A DNA stretch of 64,000 nucleotides from assembly GCF_040372805.1 (NCBI RefSeq), contig NZ_BAABWJ010000009.1:133680-197679 (forward strand), given 5' to 3'. Each line of letters begins with the position of its first letter. The stretch's first letter is position 1. The stretch is from Pseudoteredinibacter isoporae_A (lineage in GTDB: Bacteria; Pseudomonadota; Gammaproteobacteria; Pseudomonadales; Cellvibrionaceae). Made by a program: the position numbers and the translations under genes. This document shows positions 1 to 8,170 of this stretch, piece after piece. A model generated the notes under the pieces. The model worked only from the letters and a program-made list of their open reading frames with translations. It was not told where the DNA came from and made no database searches.

Positions 1-687
1 TTGGTGCAGAACATATTGAGCGTTGTTTACATGGGCAACGCCGCTGTCCATATCCATATCCATGGAATCACCCTTGATGAGGACCCCAGGCTCGCGCAGG
101 CGGATATTGCCGTCGAGTTCAGCGGTGCTGGTGCCTCGGTCTACCATGGCGCGGTCAGCTTCCAGTTGGCGATAGCCCTGGATCATTTTGACATCACCTT
201 CCAAGGTCGCACTGGTTTCCTGCATGGCTTCGGTGGAGTCGGCAGACAGGCGCAAGGGGGCGTTGTCGGGGTCCAGCTGGGCCTCTTCGTCCTCGCGCAT
301 CGGTTCGACAAAAGCACCACAACAGCCGGGGCTCAATTCACGGCGCTGTTCTTCAGACAACTGTTCTTCTCGAACCCAGTCTAGAGGGTGGTAGCTGCTG
401 ACTGACTTGGCGTCCGCACTGCCTGCTGGGCCTTTGGCGCCACCCAAGAAGACATTGCTGCGTTGTGGTCGCTCATAGATCTCCGGGTTCGGCTTGGATT
501 CACAGGCCCATTTGCCATCCTCAGCCTGACAATCCCACAGTGAATTGTCGTCCTGGGCGAGTGCCAGCTGGCCCAGGCCCGAACTGATCAGGGCAATGGC
601 GGTTGCCAGAGTGGAGACCCGACTGGGGGCCTTGATGCCGGAATGAGGTAATAAAGCGCTTAGTTGTGGTTGGCGAGGCTTGGCCAT
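1..687 (-). CDS. lptD: LPS-assembly protein LptD, N-terminal part
   Basis: Outer-membrane barrel subunit that, with the lipoprotein LptE, inserts lipopolysaccharide into the outer leaflet. The reading frame starts at 687 and runs off the window start, giving 229 residues. Residues 1 to about 44 look like a signal peptide ending ALAQ. A cysteine-containing segment (CCGAFVEP, about residue 124) and an OstA-like repeat region (LEGDVKMIQGYRQLEADRA) follow, both typical of the periplasmic LptD N-domain. It is divergent from amgK-murU, the same arrangement as in Pseudomonas, which strongly supports the call. The beta-barrel lies outside the window. Confidence 0.93.
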   Translation of the reverse strand, partial: MAKPRQPQLSALLPHSGIKAPSRVSTLATAIALISSGLGQLALAQDDNSLWDCQAEDGKWACESKPNPEIYERPQRSNVFLGGAKGPAGSADAKSVSSYHPLDWVREEQLSEEQRRELSPGCCGAFVEPMREDEEAQLDPDNAPLRLSADSTEAMQETSATLEGDVKMIQGYRQLEADRAMVDRGTSTAELDGNIRLREPGVLIKGDSMDMDMDSGVAHVNNAQYVLHQ

Positions 688-947
688 GCAATTCGAAACC
701 CAAATTTATCGTGTCTACAAGCGGCCTGCGGGATGATGAGGGCAGGCATTATTTTGTTGTTTTTAGCGCCAGCATTGAATTGCCGCCAGCAGCTTTGGCA
801 AACCGTCGATTCTACTTGGGTTAGAAGGGGCTGGCTACTGCTATAGTCCTAGTAAAGTCAAAAAACACACGGCTTTTTGATTGGCTCCCTTGGCATTTGC
901 GCGGCTGGCAGGTACAGTCCCTCCCAAATCCATATAATGCAGTAAAT

Positions 948-2081
948 ATGTCCGCTTCAGACCACACTCCCAAGCAATACGTCGATATCACCCCTGATTT
1001 GAGCTTCTGGATACGCCAAGAACTGTCTCTGGAGGAATTGCCCTCCCTGTCGGCCCTCGGTGGTGATGCGGGGTTTCGCCGTTATTTTCGATTAGATCGT
1101 GATGTTCGCGTGGACGGGCGAGCGTTGATGGCGGTGTTTGCACCGCCTGAGGCTGAGAAAAATGAAGAGTTTGTGGCCATGGCGGAGCTGCTGACGGATC
1201 TCGGGGTGAAAACACCCAAGATATTCGCAAAGGACCTGACACGAGGTTTTTTTGTGTTGGAAGACCTCGGCAATCAACATTTGTTTGATGTGCTTGCTCA
1301 CGGCAATGTGGCTGATCTATACGATCGCAGTTCCGATCTTCTTCTGATGATTCAGCGTGGTGAGCAGGTCGCTGACTTGCCGGTGTATGACGAAGAGTTA
1401 TTAATGCGGGAGATGGCGCTCTTCAGTGAGTGGTTTGTCCCTCAATTGCTCGGTTATACCTTGAGTGATGTGGATCAACAAATCCTGGATAGCAGTTTTG
1501 AAGCCTTAGCCCAAAGTGCTTTGCAGCAACCGTATCGTTTGGTGCATCGCGATTACCACAGCCGCAACATCATGCTGAATAATGGTGAGCTGTCGCTGAT
1601 TGATTTTCAAGACGCTGTCTGGGGGCCAATCAGTTATGACTTGGTGTCCTTATTGCGCGATTGCTATGTGCATTGGCCCGACGCCACTGTAAGGAAAGCT
1701 CTGCAATCCCATTGGCAAAAAATGCCCGCTGAACTGAAGGGCGACATGGACTTGGAACAGTTTCAGAAAGCGTTTGATTGGATGGGTTTGCAGCGACACA
1801 TCAAGGTGCTTGGAATTTTCGCTCGTCTGGCCCTGCGTGACAGTAAGCCGGCTTATCTGAATGATTTGCCTCTGGTGATTCGTTATACCTTGGATGTCGC
1901 TGAGCGTTATGAGGTGTTGGCAGATTTCGTTGCTTGGTTTAAGCGGTCGCTCTTGCCGCTTTGCGAGCAACAGGACTGGTATCAGGATTATAAGCAAGCC
2001 GGTGAACAGGGCGCTCATTTACGTCGTGAGATGGAAACTCCAGTCCTGGCAGATAATGCGCTTCTCAAGGACGTGCCATGA
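948..2081 (+). CDS. amgK: N-acetylmuramate/N-acetylglucosamine kinase AmgK
   Basis: Cytoplasmic sugar kinase of the cell-wall recycling shortcut; it phosphorylates the anomeric carbon of MurNAc (and GlcNAc) to feed MurU. The 377-residue protein has an aminoglycoside-phosphotransferase fold: a GDAGFRRYFRL motif near the N-terminus, the catalytic loop HRDYHSRN with His200, Asp202 and Asn207, and the metal-binding DFQD at Asp219. The ATG at 948 gives a standard N-terminus; an upstream TTG at 897 would add 17 residues without support. A TATAAT box lies at 933-938, very close to this ATG. The stop overlaps the murU start (ATGA), so the two are translationally coupled. Confidence 0.93.
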   Translation: MSASDHTPKQYVDITPDLSFWIRQELSLEELPSLSALGGDAGFRRYFRLDRDVRVDGRALMAVFAPPEAEKNEEFVAMAELLTDLGVKTPKIFAKDLTRGFFVLEDLGNQHLFDVLAHGNVADLYDRSSDLLLMIQRGEQVADLPVYDEELLMREMALFSEWFVPQLLGYTLSDVDQQILDSSFEALAQSALQQPYRLVHRDYHSRNIMLNNGELSLIDFQDAVWGPISYDLVSLLRDCYVHWPDATVRKALQSHWQKMPAELKGDMDLEQFQKAFDWMGLQRHIKVLGIFARLALRDSKPAYLNDLPLVIRYTLDVAERYEVLADFVAWFKRSLLPLCEQQDWYQDYKQAGEQGAHLRREMETPVLADNALLKDVP

Positions 2082-2752
2082 AGGCGATGATTCTGGCGGC
2101 AGGTAAGGGAACACGCATGCAGCCGCTGACCCTGACCACCCCCAAACCTTTGTTGGAAGCGGGCGGGAAAAGTTTAATCGAACATCAGCTGGATCGCATT
2201 AAGCTCGCAGGCATTCGCGAGGTTGTGATTAATATTGCATATCTGGGTGAACAAATACGGGAGCGCATCGGAGATGGTCGAGCCTATGGCTTGAGTATCC
2301 AATACAGTGTAGAACCTGAACCTCTCGAAACGGCCGGTGCGATTGCCCACGCTCTGCCGTTGCTCGGCGAAGCACCGTTTTTATTATTAAATGGCGACGT
2401 CTGGTGTGAGTTTCCGCTCGAACAATTATGCCAGCACGCATTGAATACTAGCCTGGGACGTTTGTTGTTGGTGAATAACCCGACGTTTAAAACCCACGGG
2501 GATTTCTCCATCGATCAAAATCAGTTGCTGGGTGTATTGGAGCAGGGGGAAGGCTATACCTACGCAGGGATCGCCTTGTTGTCACCGGCCTTGGTGGCGG
2601 ACTACCCCAATAAGCGAAAAATCTTTGCCTTGCGGGAAGTGTTTGATGCGGCGATTGCCAAAGGCTTGTTGAGTGCTGAAGTGTACCGCGGTGATTGGCG
2701 AGATATTGGTACCGTCGAACGCCTTCAGGAACTCAGAAATGATCTGTCTTGA
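2078..2752 (+). CDS. murU: N-acetylmuramate alpha-1-phosphate uridylyltransferase MurU
   Basis: Converts MurNAc-1-phosphate and UTP to UDP-MurNAc, completing the MurA-independent recycling route that confers some fosfomycin tolerance in Pseudomonas. The 224-residue protein is a nucleotidyltransferase: residues 5-18 carry the signature LAAGKGTRMQPLT, followed by TPKPLL, and a metal-binding NGDVW near residue 108. The start overlaps the amgK stop by four bases. Length and motif order match Pseudomonas MurU. It could be mistaken for a glucose-1-phosphate thymidylyltransferase, but the amgK partner and the lptD neighbour decide it. Confidence 0.92.
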   Translation: MKAMILAAGKGTRMQPLTLTTPKPLLEAGGKSLIEHQLDRIKLAGIREVVINIAYLGEQIRERIGDGRAYGLSIQYSVEPEPLETAGAIAHALPLLGEAPFLLLNGDVWCEFPLEQLCQHALNTSLGRLLLVNNPTFKTHGDFSIDQNQLLGVLEQGEGYTYAGIALLSPALVADYPNKRKIFALREVFDAAIAKGLLSAEVYRGDWRDIGTVERLQELRNDLS

Positions 2753-2771
2753 TGGGAATTAAACGCGAGTG

Positions 2772-3887
2772 TTAGCGTAGCGTTTTCGCCCGACCTTTAG
2801 CATAGCGATTTAAAAACCCACGCACCCGTTTGCTCATCGGGTTTTCTCCCAGTGCCAGTTTGCTTGACGGTAAAGGCAATTGTTGTTGTCGGTATACCGG
2901 CAGCCCCGCGCGCAAGGCATAAGCTTTGCGTTGTTGTGCCAGTTGCTGGCTTTTCTCTCCGTCTTCAAAATAAATATCCAGCACATACAAATCCAAGTCG
3001 GCCATCGCTTTTGCCAAATTAAAATCGGATTGGTTGGGTATATGGGAAACCGCATTGATGCTGACCAGTGCCGCAATGGGTTTGGCGACTTGAGCTTGCG
3101 GATTACTGGGTGGGGAGACTGGAATGTCAGCAATCATTTTTACCGCACGCACGACGGATTGACCTTCACAGATAATGGCAATATTCAACAGCCCTTGTTG
3201 CCTCAGGTATTCATACGCTTCCATGAGGCGCTCGTAGGCCTGTGTTTCGGGATCGATCATACTGGGGTTGGTTTCTTCGGCTGCCATGGGGGCGCCGTTG
3301 CCTTGTGGAGCGCCCTGGGTTTCTTCAGGTGTTTTGGCCTGGGATTCGTTTGTTTCTGCAGGCCCATTTTGGCCCTGGGTGTCGTCCGGCGTGGTGTTTT
3401 GTATCGGACGCTCTGGAATGGCTTGCGGTAGGCTAGGGGGTAGACTTATTGCCAGGCTGGTCCAGCCATGTTTGGCAAGATTATCACTGAGGACTTGGCT
3501 GGTTTGGGGCCAGCGAGGGTGCTGGCCATCACGGTGCAAGACAATAGCTGCGCCATAAGGAAGCGGGCGCCAAGCTTCCTGATACACCGCAAGAAAGCGT
3601 TCCGCACCTTCACCTAGCCAGAGCAGGGATTCGGGATCCACCTCTTTTGCCAGGGCGGCCATTTTTTCCTGGGCCAGATGCTGTTTGTCCAGTGAAGGGC
3701 GGGTAATTGTCTCGGGATCCTCAGGTGTACTGGTTTGGGGTTCTTGAGTTTGAGTTTCCTGGGTTTGAGTCTCTTGAGTCTGGGCTGTCGCCGCACTATC
3801 GCTCGGCTCTTGCCCATGGGAAACGTTGCTCGACAGTACGGCGAACAGGAGCGAAATACTTAGGGATAGGGGGTTACGGCGAATCAT
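2772..3887 (-). CDS. DUF3530 family exported alpha/beta-hydrolase-like protein
   Basis: 371 residues with a signal peptide (residues 1 to about 25, ending SHG). The segment AIVLHRDGQHPRWPQ followed by a GW..LAISLP strand is characteristic of DUF3530, a family that resembles alpha/beta hydrolases but has no assigned reaction. Two low-complexity stretches break the fold: a Gln/Thr/Glu-rich repeat at residues 36-52 and a Gln/Asn/Glu/Pro-rich insert at about 163-205. I see no convincing GxSxG nucleophile elbow; the nearest is CEGQSVV around residue 240. It is convergent with murU and divergent from rpe. Family call is good, function unknown. Confidence 0.75.
   Translation of the reverse strand: MIRRNPLSLSISLLFAVLSSNVSHGQEPSDSAATAQTQETQTQETQTQEPQTSTPEDPETITRPSLDKQHLAQEKMAALAKEVDPESLLWLGEGAERFLAVYQEAWRPLPYGAAIVLHRDGQHPRWPQTSQVLSDNLAKHGWTSLAISLPPSLPQAIPERPIQNTTPDDTQGQNGPAETNESQAKTPEETQGAPQGNGAPMAAEETNPSMIDPETQAYERLMEAYEYLRQQGLLNIAIICEGQSVVRAVKMIADIPVSPPSNPQAQVAKPIAALVSINAVSHIPNQSDFNLAKAMADLDLYVLDIYFEDGEKSQQLAQQRKAYALRAGLPVYRQQQLPLPSSKLALGENPMSKRVRGFLNRYAKGRAKTLR
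3732..3782 (-). repeat. Short in-frame repeat coding (TQETQ)n
   Basis: Three near-identical 15-base units encode a TQETQ-like pentapeptide repeat at residues 36-52 of the DUF3530 protein, just after the signal peptide. Being a multiple of three, changes in copy number would not shift the frame. It is probably a flexible linker. Confidence 0.7.
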
Positions 3888-3931
3888 GATCCAGACTTTT
3901 AGATGTTAATCGCCCCTAAGTATAGTCGCTT

Positions 3932-3960
3932 GTGACAGTGTTGCTGCCGCGAGCTACAAT
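3932..3960 (+). promoter_or_regulatory. Putative sigma70 promoter for rpe
   Basis: A GTGACA hexamer at 3932-3937 and TACAAT at 3955-3960 are separated by 17 bases, and the rpe ATG is 35 bases downstream of the -10. Only the match and spacing support it. Confidence 0.45.
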
Positions 3961-3995
3961 AGCGCCCTGATATAGCCTGGATTAGAGTTGTAGCC

Positions 3996-4685
3996 ATGAA
4001 AGATTTCAAAATAGCACCTTCCATATTGGCAGCCGATTTCGCTCGCTTGGGTGATGAAGTGACAGATGTCCTGGACGCCGGTGCGGATATTGTTCATTTC
4101 GATGTGATGGATAATCACTATGTCCCCAACCTGACCATCGGCCCGATGGTGTGTAAAGCGTTGCGTAACTACGGCATTACGGCACCTATTGATGTGCATC
4201 TGATGGTGGAGCCGGTGGACGACATGATTGGCATGTTTGCGGATGCTGGAGCCGATTACATTACCTTTCACCCGGAAGCCTCTCGCCATGTGGATCGCTC
4301 AATTCAACTGATCAAACAGAAAGGGTGTAAAGCCGGATTGGTGCTTAACCCGGCGACACCGATCGATTCTGTGCGCCACGTTTTGCCTCAGTTGGATATG
4401 TTGTTGTTGATGTCCGTTAACCCTGGTTTTGGTGGACAAAAATTCATTCCATACACATTGGATAAGCTGCGTGAAGCGCGTCGTGCGATTGATGAGATCG
4501 AAGCAAATAGCGACGCCTCTATTCGATTGGAAATTGACGGTGGTGTCACAGCCGAGAATATTTACGAGATTGCCAGTGCGGGTGCGGATACGTTTGTCGC
4601 TGGCTCGGCGATCTTCAGTAAAGAGGATTACCGTACGGCTATCGATAATATGCGTTCTGAACTGGCTCGCGTGCCCTCTTCGTGA
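3996..4685 (+). CDS. rpe: Ribulose-phosphate 3-epimerase
   Basis: Interconverts ribulose-5-phosphate and xylulose-5-phosphate in the pentose phosphate pathway. The 229-residue TIM-barrel protein starts KIAPSILAADFARLG and contains the metal-binding HFDVMD and DVHLMV motifs, the SVNPGFGGQKF phosphate-loop region and the second catalytic Asp in EIDGGV. Length is normal for the family. In many gammaproteobacteria rpe is followed by gph; here it stands alone, followed by a hairpin and ggt. Confidence 0.97.
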   Translation: MKDFKIAPSILAADFARLGDEVTDVLDAGADIVHFDVMDNHYVPNLTIGPMVCKALRNYGITAPIDVHLMVEPVDDMIGMFADAGADYITFHPEASRHVDRSIQLIKQKGCKAGLVLNPATPIDSVRHVLPQLDMLLLMSVNPGFGGQKFIPYTLDKLREARRAIDEIEANSDASIRLEIDGGVTAENIYEIASAGADTFVAGSAIFSKEDYRTAIDNMRSELARVPSS

Positions 4686-4725
4686 TGGCGTGATCGATTC
4701 GCTCAATTGAGAGCATCCTGCGGTG

Positions 4726-4770
4726 AGGCGCAGCTGGAACCCTATGGTGTCGGCTGCGCCTTTCGTCTTT
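4726..4770 (+). terminator. Possible rho-independent terminator after rpe
   Basis: GGCGCAGC and GCTGCGCC form an 8-bp GC-rich stem with a long 18-base loop, followed by a T-rich tail. The loop length makes it only moderately convincing. Confidence 0.5.
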
Positions 4771-4865
4771 AAAGAGGGGGAGTTTGGAAGCTCATACCTG
4801 ATCAATACATCCTTGTTGAGATCGGGGTTTTATGCAAGAACAATAAATCGAAAAACAGGTGCCTT

Positions 4866-6554
4866 ATGAAAGTTTTAGCGTCTTGGTTTTGTGCGGCAAC
4901 GCTTATGGTCACGCCATTCGTACAAGCCTATGATCGAATCACCGGCTCAGAATTTGCTTCGCGTTCAGAAGTTATCGCACAGCATGGGATGGCGGCAACG
5001 TCCCAACCTTTGGCGACACAAGTTGCGCTTGATATTCTGAAGCAAGGTGGTAATGCGGTTGATGCGGCCATCGCAGCGAATGCGGTTTTGGGTTTAGTCG
5101 AACCGACAGGAAACGGTATCGGCGGCGATCTGTTTGCCATTATCTGGGACGCTAAAAGCCAGCAGCTTTACGGTTTGAATGCGTCAGGTCGCTCACCCAA
5201 ATCCCTCACGCTTGAACATCTGAAATCCCAGGGCGATAAAATCCCCGCCTATGGCCCGTTGCCTGTTTCGGTGCCTGGTGCCGTTGACGGTTGGTTTGAA
5301 ATGCACAATAAATTCGGCCAATTGCCTATGGCTGATTTACTGCAACCGGCGATCGATTATGCTCGACAAGGCTTCCCGGTCTCTGAATTAATTGCCTATT
5401 ACCTCGATCGCAGTGTGGCGGCTCGAGCGAAATACCCTGGTTTTAAAGAAGTCTTTATGCCCAATGGCCAAATGCCGAAAAAGGGAGAGATCTTCCGTAA
5501 TCCTGCCTTGGCGAATACATTGGAAGCCATCGCGAAAGGCGGACGTGATGCGTTTTACACAGGGGACATCGCAAAAGAAATTGATCGCTATATGAAGGCC
5601 AATGGGGGCTTTTTACGTTACCAGGATTTGGCCGATCATCGCAGTGATTGGGTAAAGCCCGTGAGCAGTAATTATCGTGGTTACGATGTGTGGGAATTAC
5701 CGCCTAATGGTCAGGGCATTGCCGCACTGCATATTTTAAATTTGATGGAAGGCTTTGATGTGAAGGCCATGGGCTTTGGCAGTGTTGACTATGTACACGC
5801 CTTTGTTGAAGCCAAAAAAATTGCCTTTGCGGATCGCGCGCGATTTTATGCCGATCCGGATTTCAGTGATATTCCGGTTGATCGAATTATTTCCAAAGCC
5901 TATGCCGACAAACAGCGCCCCAAGATCGATATGAAAAAAGCCGCCAAGCGGGATCATGCCGGCCCGGTGGACGGCGACACTATTTATATGACCACGGCCG
6001 ATAAAGACGGCAATATGGTGTCTTTGATTCAGAGTAATTTCCGTGGGATGGGTTCGGGTATGACGCCCGCCACATTGGGTTTTGTGTTGCAAAATCGCGG
6101 TGAGTTATTCAATTTTACCGATGGGCATCCCAACCAATACGCGCCAGGAAAACGCCCTTTCCATACCATCATTCCAGCGTTTGTGACCAAAGACGGCAAA
6201 CCCTGGTTGAGCTTTGGTGTTATGGGGGGCGCGACTCAACCTCAGATGCACGCCCAAATTGTGATCAATATGGTCGATTTTGGTATGAATCTGCAGGAGG
6301 CCGGTGACGCACCGCGCATTTTGCATACTGGCTCCAGTCAGCCGACAGGCGAAATTATGCGCGATGGAGGTTACGTCAGTCTGGAATCCGGTTTTCCGAT
6401 GCTGCTGCGCCGGGAATTGAGCAAGCGCGGCCATGTGATTCGAGACAGTTTGGGCGCCTATGGTGGATACCAAGCGATTTTGCGGGATTTGGATAGCGGT
6501 GTGTATTACGGTGCTTCAGAAACCCGCAAGGATGGCCAGGCGGCGGGTTATTAA
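4866..6554 (+). CDS. ggt: Gamma-glutamyltransferase / glutathione hydrolase
   Basis: Cleaves gamma-glutamyl bonds of glutathione and transfers or hydrolyses the glutamyl group, in the periplasm. The 562-residue preproprotein has a signal peptide (residues 1-21, cleavage near VQA). The GGNAVDAAIAAN and EPTGNGIGGD motifs mark the large-subunit region. The autoprocessing nucleophile is most likely Thr372 in DGDTIYM, at the start of the small subunit, followed by the DKDGNMVSLIQSN strand. The GDT-x-Y form is that of the YwrD-like GGT branch rather than the TTHYS form of E. coli Ggt. No operon partner is visible. Confidence 0.92.
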   Translation: MKVLASWFCAATLMVTPFVQAYDRITGSEFASRSEVIAQHGMAATSQPLATQVALDILKQGGNAVDAAIAANAVLGLVEPTGNGIGGDLFAIIWDAKSQQLYGLNASGRSPKSLTLEHLKSQGDKIPAYGPLPVSVPGAVDGWFEMHNKFGQLPMADLLQPAIDYARQGFPVSELIAYYLDRSVAARAKYPGFKEVFMPNGQMPKKGEIFRNPALANTLEAIAKGGRDAFYTGDIAKEIDRYMKANGGFLRYQDLADHRSDWVKPVSSNYRGYDVWELPPNGQGIAALHILNLMEGFDVKAMGFGSVDYVHAFVEAKKIAFADRARFYADPDFSDIPVDRIISKAYADKQRPKIDMKKAAKRDHAGPVDGDTIYMTTADKDGNMVSLIQSNFRGMGSGMTPATLGFVLQNRGELFNFTDGHPNQYAPGKRPFHTIIPAFVTKDGKPWLSFGVMGGATQPQMHAQIVINMVDFGMNLQEAGDAPRILHTGSSQPTGEIMRDGGYVSLESGFPMLLRRELSKRGHVIRDSLGAYGGYQAILRDLDSGVYYGASETRKDGQAAGY

Positions 6555-6580
6555 TCCTAAGCCTGTGTTAGAATCTCGTC

Positions 6581-6847
6581 ATGGAGTGTCGTCAACTTTG
6601 CGGAGCTTGCTGCATTGCGCCGTCAATAAAGCAAGCCATGCCCAATATGCCGAATGGCAAGGCCGCTGGGGAATACTGTGCCAACCTTGATCGCGAGAGT
6701 TTGCAATGTCGTATTTGGGGGCAGGCAGATTACCCGGAGTTTTGCCGTGGATTTCGACCTGAGGTCGATTTCTGTGGTACCAGCCGAGAAGACGCGTTAA
6801 GAATCTTGACCGTTTTGGAGGCCGACACCCAGGCACAGAGATCGTGA
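6581..6847 (+). CDS. YkgJ/UPF0153-like cysteine-cluster protein
   Basis: 88-residue protein with eight cysteines, clustered at the start (Cys3, Cys7, Cys10, Cys11) and further on (33, 43, 55, 65). This is the pattern of the YkgJ/UPF0153 family of presumed zinc- or iron-sulfur-binding proteins; the biochemical role is unknown. It begins 26 bases after ggt and ends with RILTVLEADTQ. It may be co-transcribed with ggt. Codon use looks ordinary for the region. Confidence 0.8.
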   Translation: MECRQLCGACCIAPSIKQAMPNMPNGKAAGEYCANLDRESLQCRIWGQADYPEFCRGFRPEVDFCGTSREDALRILTVLEADTQAQRS

Positions 6848-6908
6848 TACGAATTTAAATACATGGCCTTACTGATTAAGGCACAGAGAAAATTGTAGGA
6901 ACAGAATT

Positions 6909-7199
6909 ATGGCAAAACTGCCTGATGAACAACGTGAAATCCACGCCAAGTACACCTCCGCTTTTATTGAGTTGGCGAACAAATTGAAAGACGAAGGCGG
7001 TGAAATCCAGGTGATTTCTGCGGCCCTGATGAGCGCCTCTGGTGTTTATGCTACTTACACCACTTCGGGCAATGAAGGTTATCTGCATCAGTCTGGTATC
7101 GATAAGGTAACAGAGGTGTACAAAAACAATCTGACCTTTATTCAAAACATGAAAAAAGCCGAGGCTCACAAAGGCGAAGCTGAAAAAGGCAACTCCTGA
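6909..7199 (+). CDS. DUF3144 family protein
   Basis: 96-residue, mostly helical, charged cytoplasmic protein. The core (FIELANKLKDEGGEIQVISA, then ALMSASGVYATY) matches my memory of the DUF3144 pattern of short gammaproteobacterial proteins of unknown function. No signal peptide or membrane segment. An AGGA ribosome site sits shortly before the ATG. The C-terminus is Lys/Glu-rich (KKAEAHKGEAEKG). Confidence 0.7.
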   Translation: MAKLPDEQREIHAKYTSAFIELANKLKDEGGEIQVISAALMSASGVYATYTTSGNEGYLHQSGIDKVTEVYKNNLTFIQNMKKAEAHKGEAEKGNS

Positions 7200-7271
7200 T
7201 TCTGACAGGCTACTGATATACTCACGTTAGTAGCCGTCATTTCCCTTTGTTAATCTTCTTTAATCATTCCC

Positions 7272-7619
7272 ATGGCCCATCTTCTTTATCGCCTGAACCA
7301 GTTACCAGAAGACGAAATCCTCGACATCAGGCAGTTGCTTGATGAGGCCGATATCGACTATTACGAAACCAGTGCTGGAAACTGGGGGATATCATTAGCC
7401 GCCGTTTGGTTACCCGATGACCATCAGTTGGAAGAAGCAAAAGCCTTATTGGAAAACTACCACCGCTATCGCGCAGAAGCCGCTCGTGAGCATCCGGTGG
7501 AGAGCTGGTGGGCTCATGCTCGACGCCGACCGGTCAAGGTTTTGGCGTTCTCTATTTTGATTGCGGCCTGCTTTTATCTGTTATTGGCGCCTTTTATCTC
7601 TATGATGCTCCCCTCCTAG
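7272..7619 (+). CDS. DUF6164 family membrane-anchored protein
   Basis: 115 residues. The N-terminal 75 residues form a soluble ferredoxin-like region (LPEDEILDIRQLLDEADIDY, then YETSAGNWGIS), which fits the DUF6164/putative signal-transducing DUF2007-like type. One C-terminal transmembrane segment at about residues 93-112 (VLAFSILIAACFYLLLAPF) suggests a tail-anchored inner-membrane protein. Function unknown. Confidence 0.7.
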   Translation: MAHLLYRLNQLPEDEILDIRQLLDEADIDYYETSAGNWGISLAAVWLPDDHQLEEAKALLENYHRYRAEAAREHPVESWWAHARRRPVKVLAFSILIAACFYLLLAPFISMMLPS

Positions 7620-7741
7620 GAGGATAGAGCCTTACTGGACAGCAGAATACCAATTTACTGCTATGCTTGCAGCATGGATTAAGCCCCTTGTTTTCTCTCT
7701 TGTAAGCCCCGGGGCATCACTGGCATATGGCGGAGTGTGCT

Positions 7742-8041
7742 ATGGCGCGAGTATTACTGCTGGCAGTTCTTATTGCCGGTCTACAGGCTTGTGGTGAATC
7801 AGGCCATGAGCATTTCTGCTCCAAGTATCAATATCTTCACGGCAAGCTGACAGAGCCGGGTGTCTTACCCTTTATGACTCTTAAGCGCATGCTACGCCAG
7901 GAACTTAACGATCCTTCCAAGCGTGATGATGCGAAAATGGCGCTCTTCGTGATCAGCGATATTGAACGTGGTGTTATTCGTGAAAGTGAAACCCCCCGGG
8001 ACTATTGTCTACGTCGCAAGCGCTGGGAATCCTACCGTTAG
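7742..8041 (+). CDS. Small putative lipoprotein
   Basis: 99 residues from the ATG at 7742, chosen over an ATG 15 bases upstream because a GGAG site precedes it at the right distance. Residues 5-17 form a short hydrophobic stretch ending in the lipobox LQAC, so Cys17 is a likely lipidation site. The mature part is charged, with two further cysteines and no recognisable domain. I do not recognise the family. Confidence 0.65.
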   Translation: MARVLLLAVLIAGLQACGESGHEHFCSKYQYLHGKLTEPGVLPFMTLKRMLRQELNDPSKRDDAKMALFVISDIERGVIRESETPRDYCLRRKRWESYR

Positions 8042-8115
8042 CCTGAATGCCGTACAGGTCATTCACTAAGCGATCAGCTTGTGCTTCATCAAATCGTCAC
8101 ATCTTTCCGGTTTTA

Positions 8116-8138
8116 ATATACGTTTAAGCGTATATAAT
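8116..8138 (+). promoter_or_regulatory. Inverted repeat overlapping the -10 of the GAPDH-arsJ operon
   Basis: A perfect inverted repeat (ATATACG, 6-base spacer, CGTATAT; 8116-8135) overlaps a consensus TATAAT at 8133-8138, 33 bases before the GAPDH start. No good -35 is seen. The layout is that of a repressor operator. An ArsR-family repressor responding to arsenite is the natural guess, but none is encoded in this window. Confidence 0.65.
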
Positions 8139-8170
8139 GATTGCCATATGTTTGCTTGAAGGGGGCTGCA

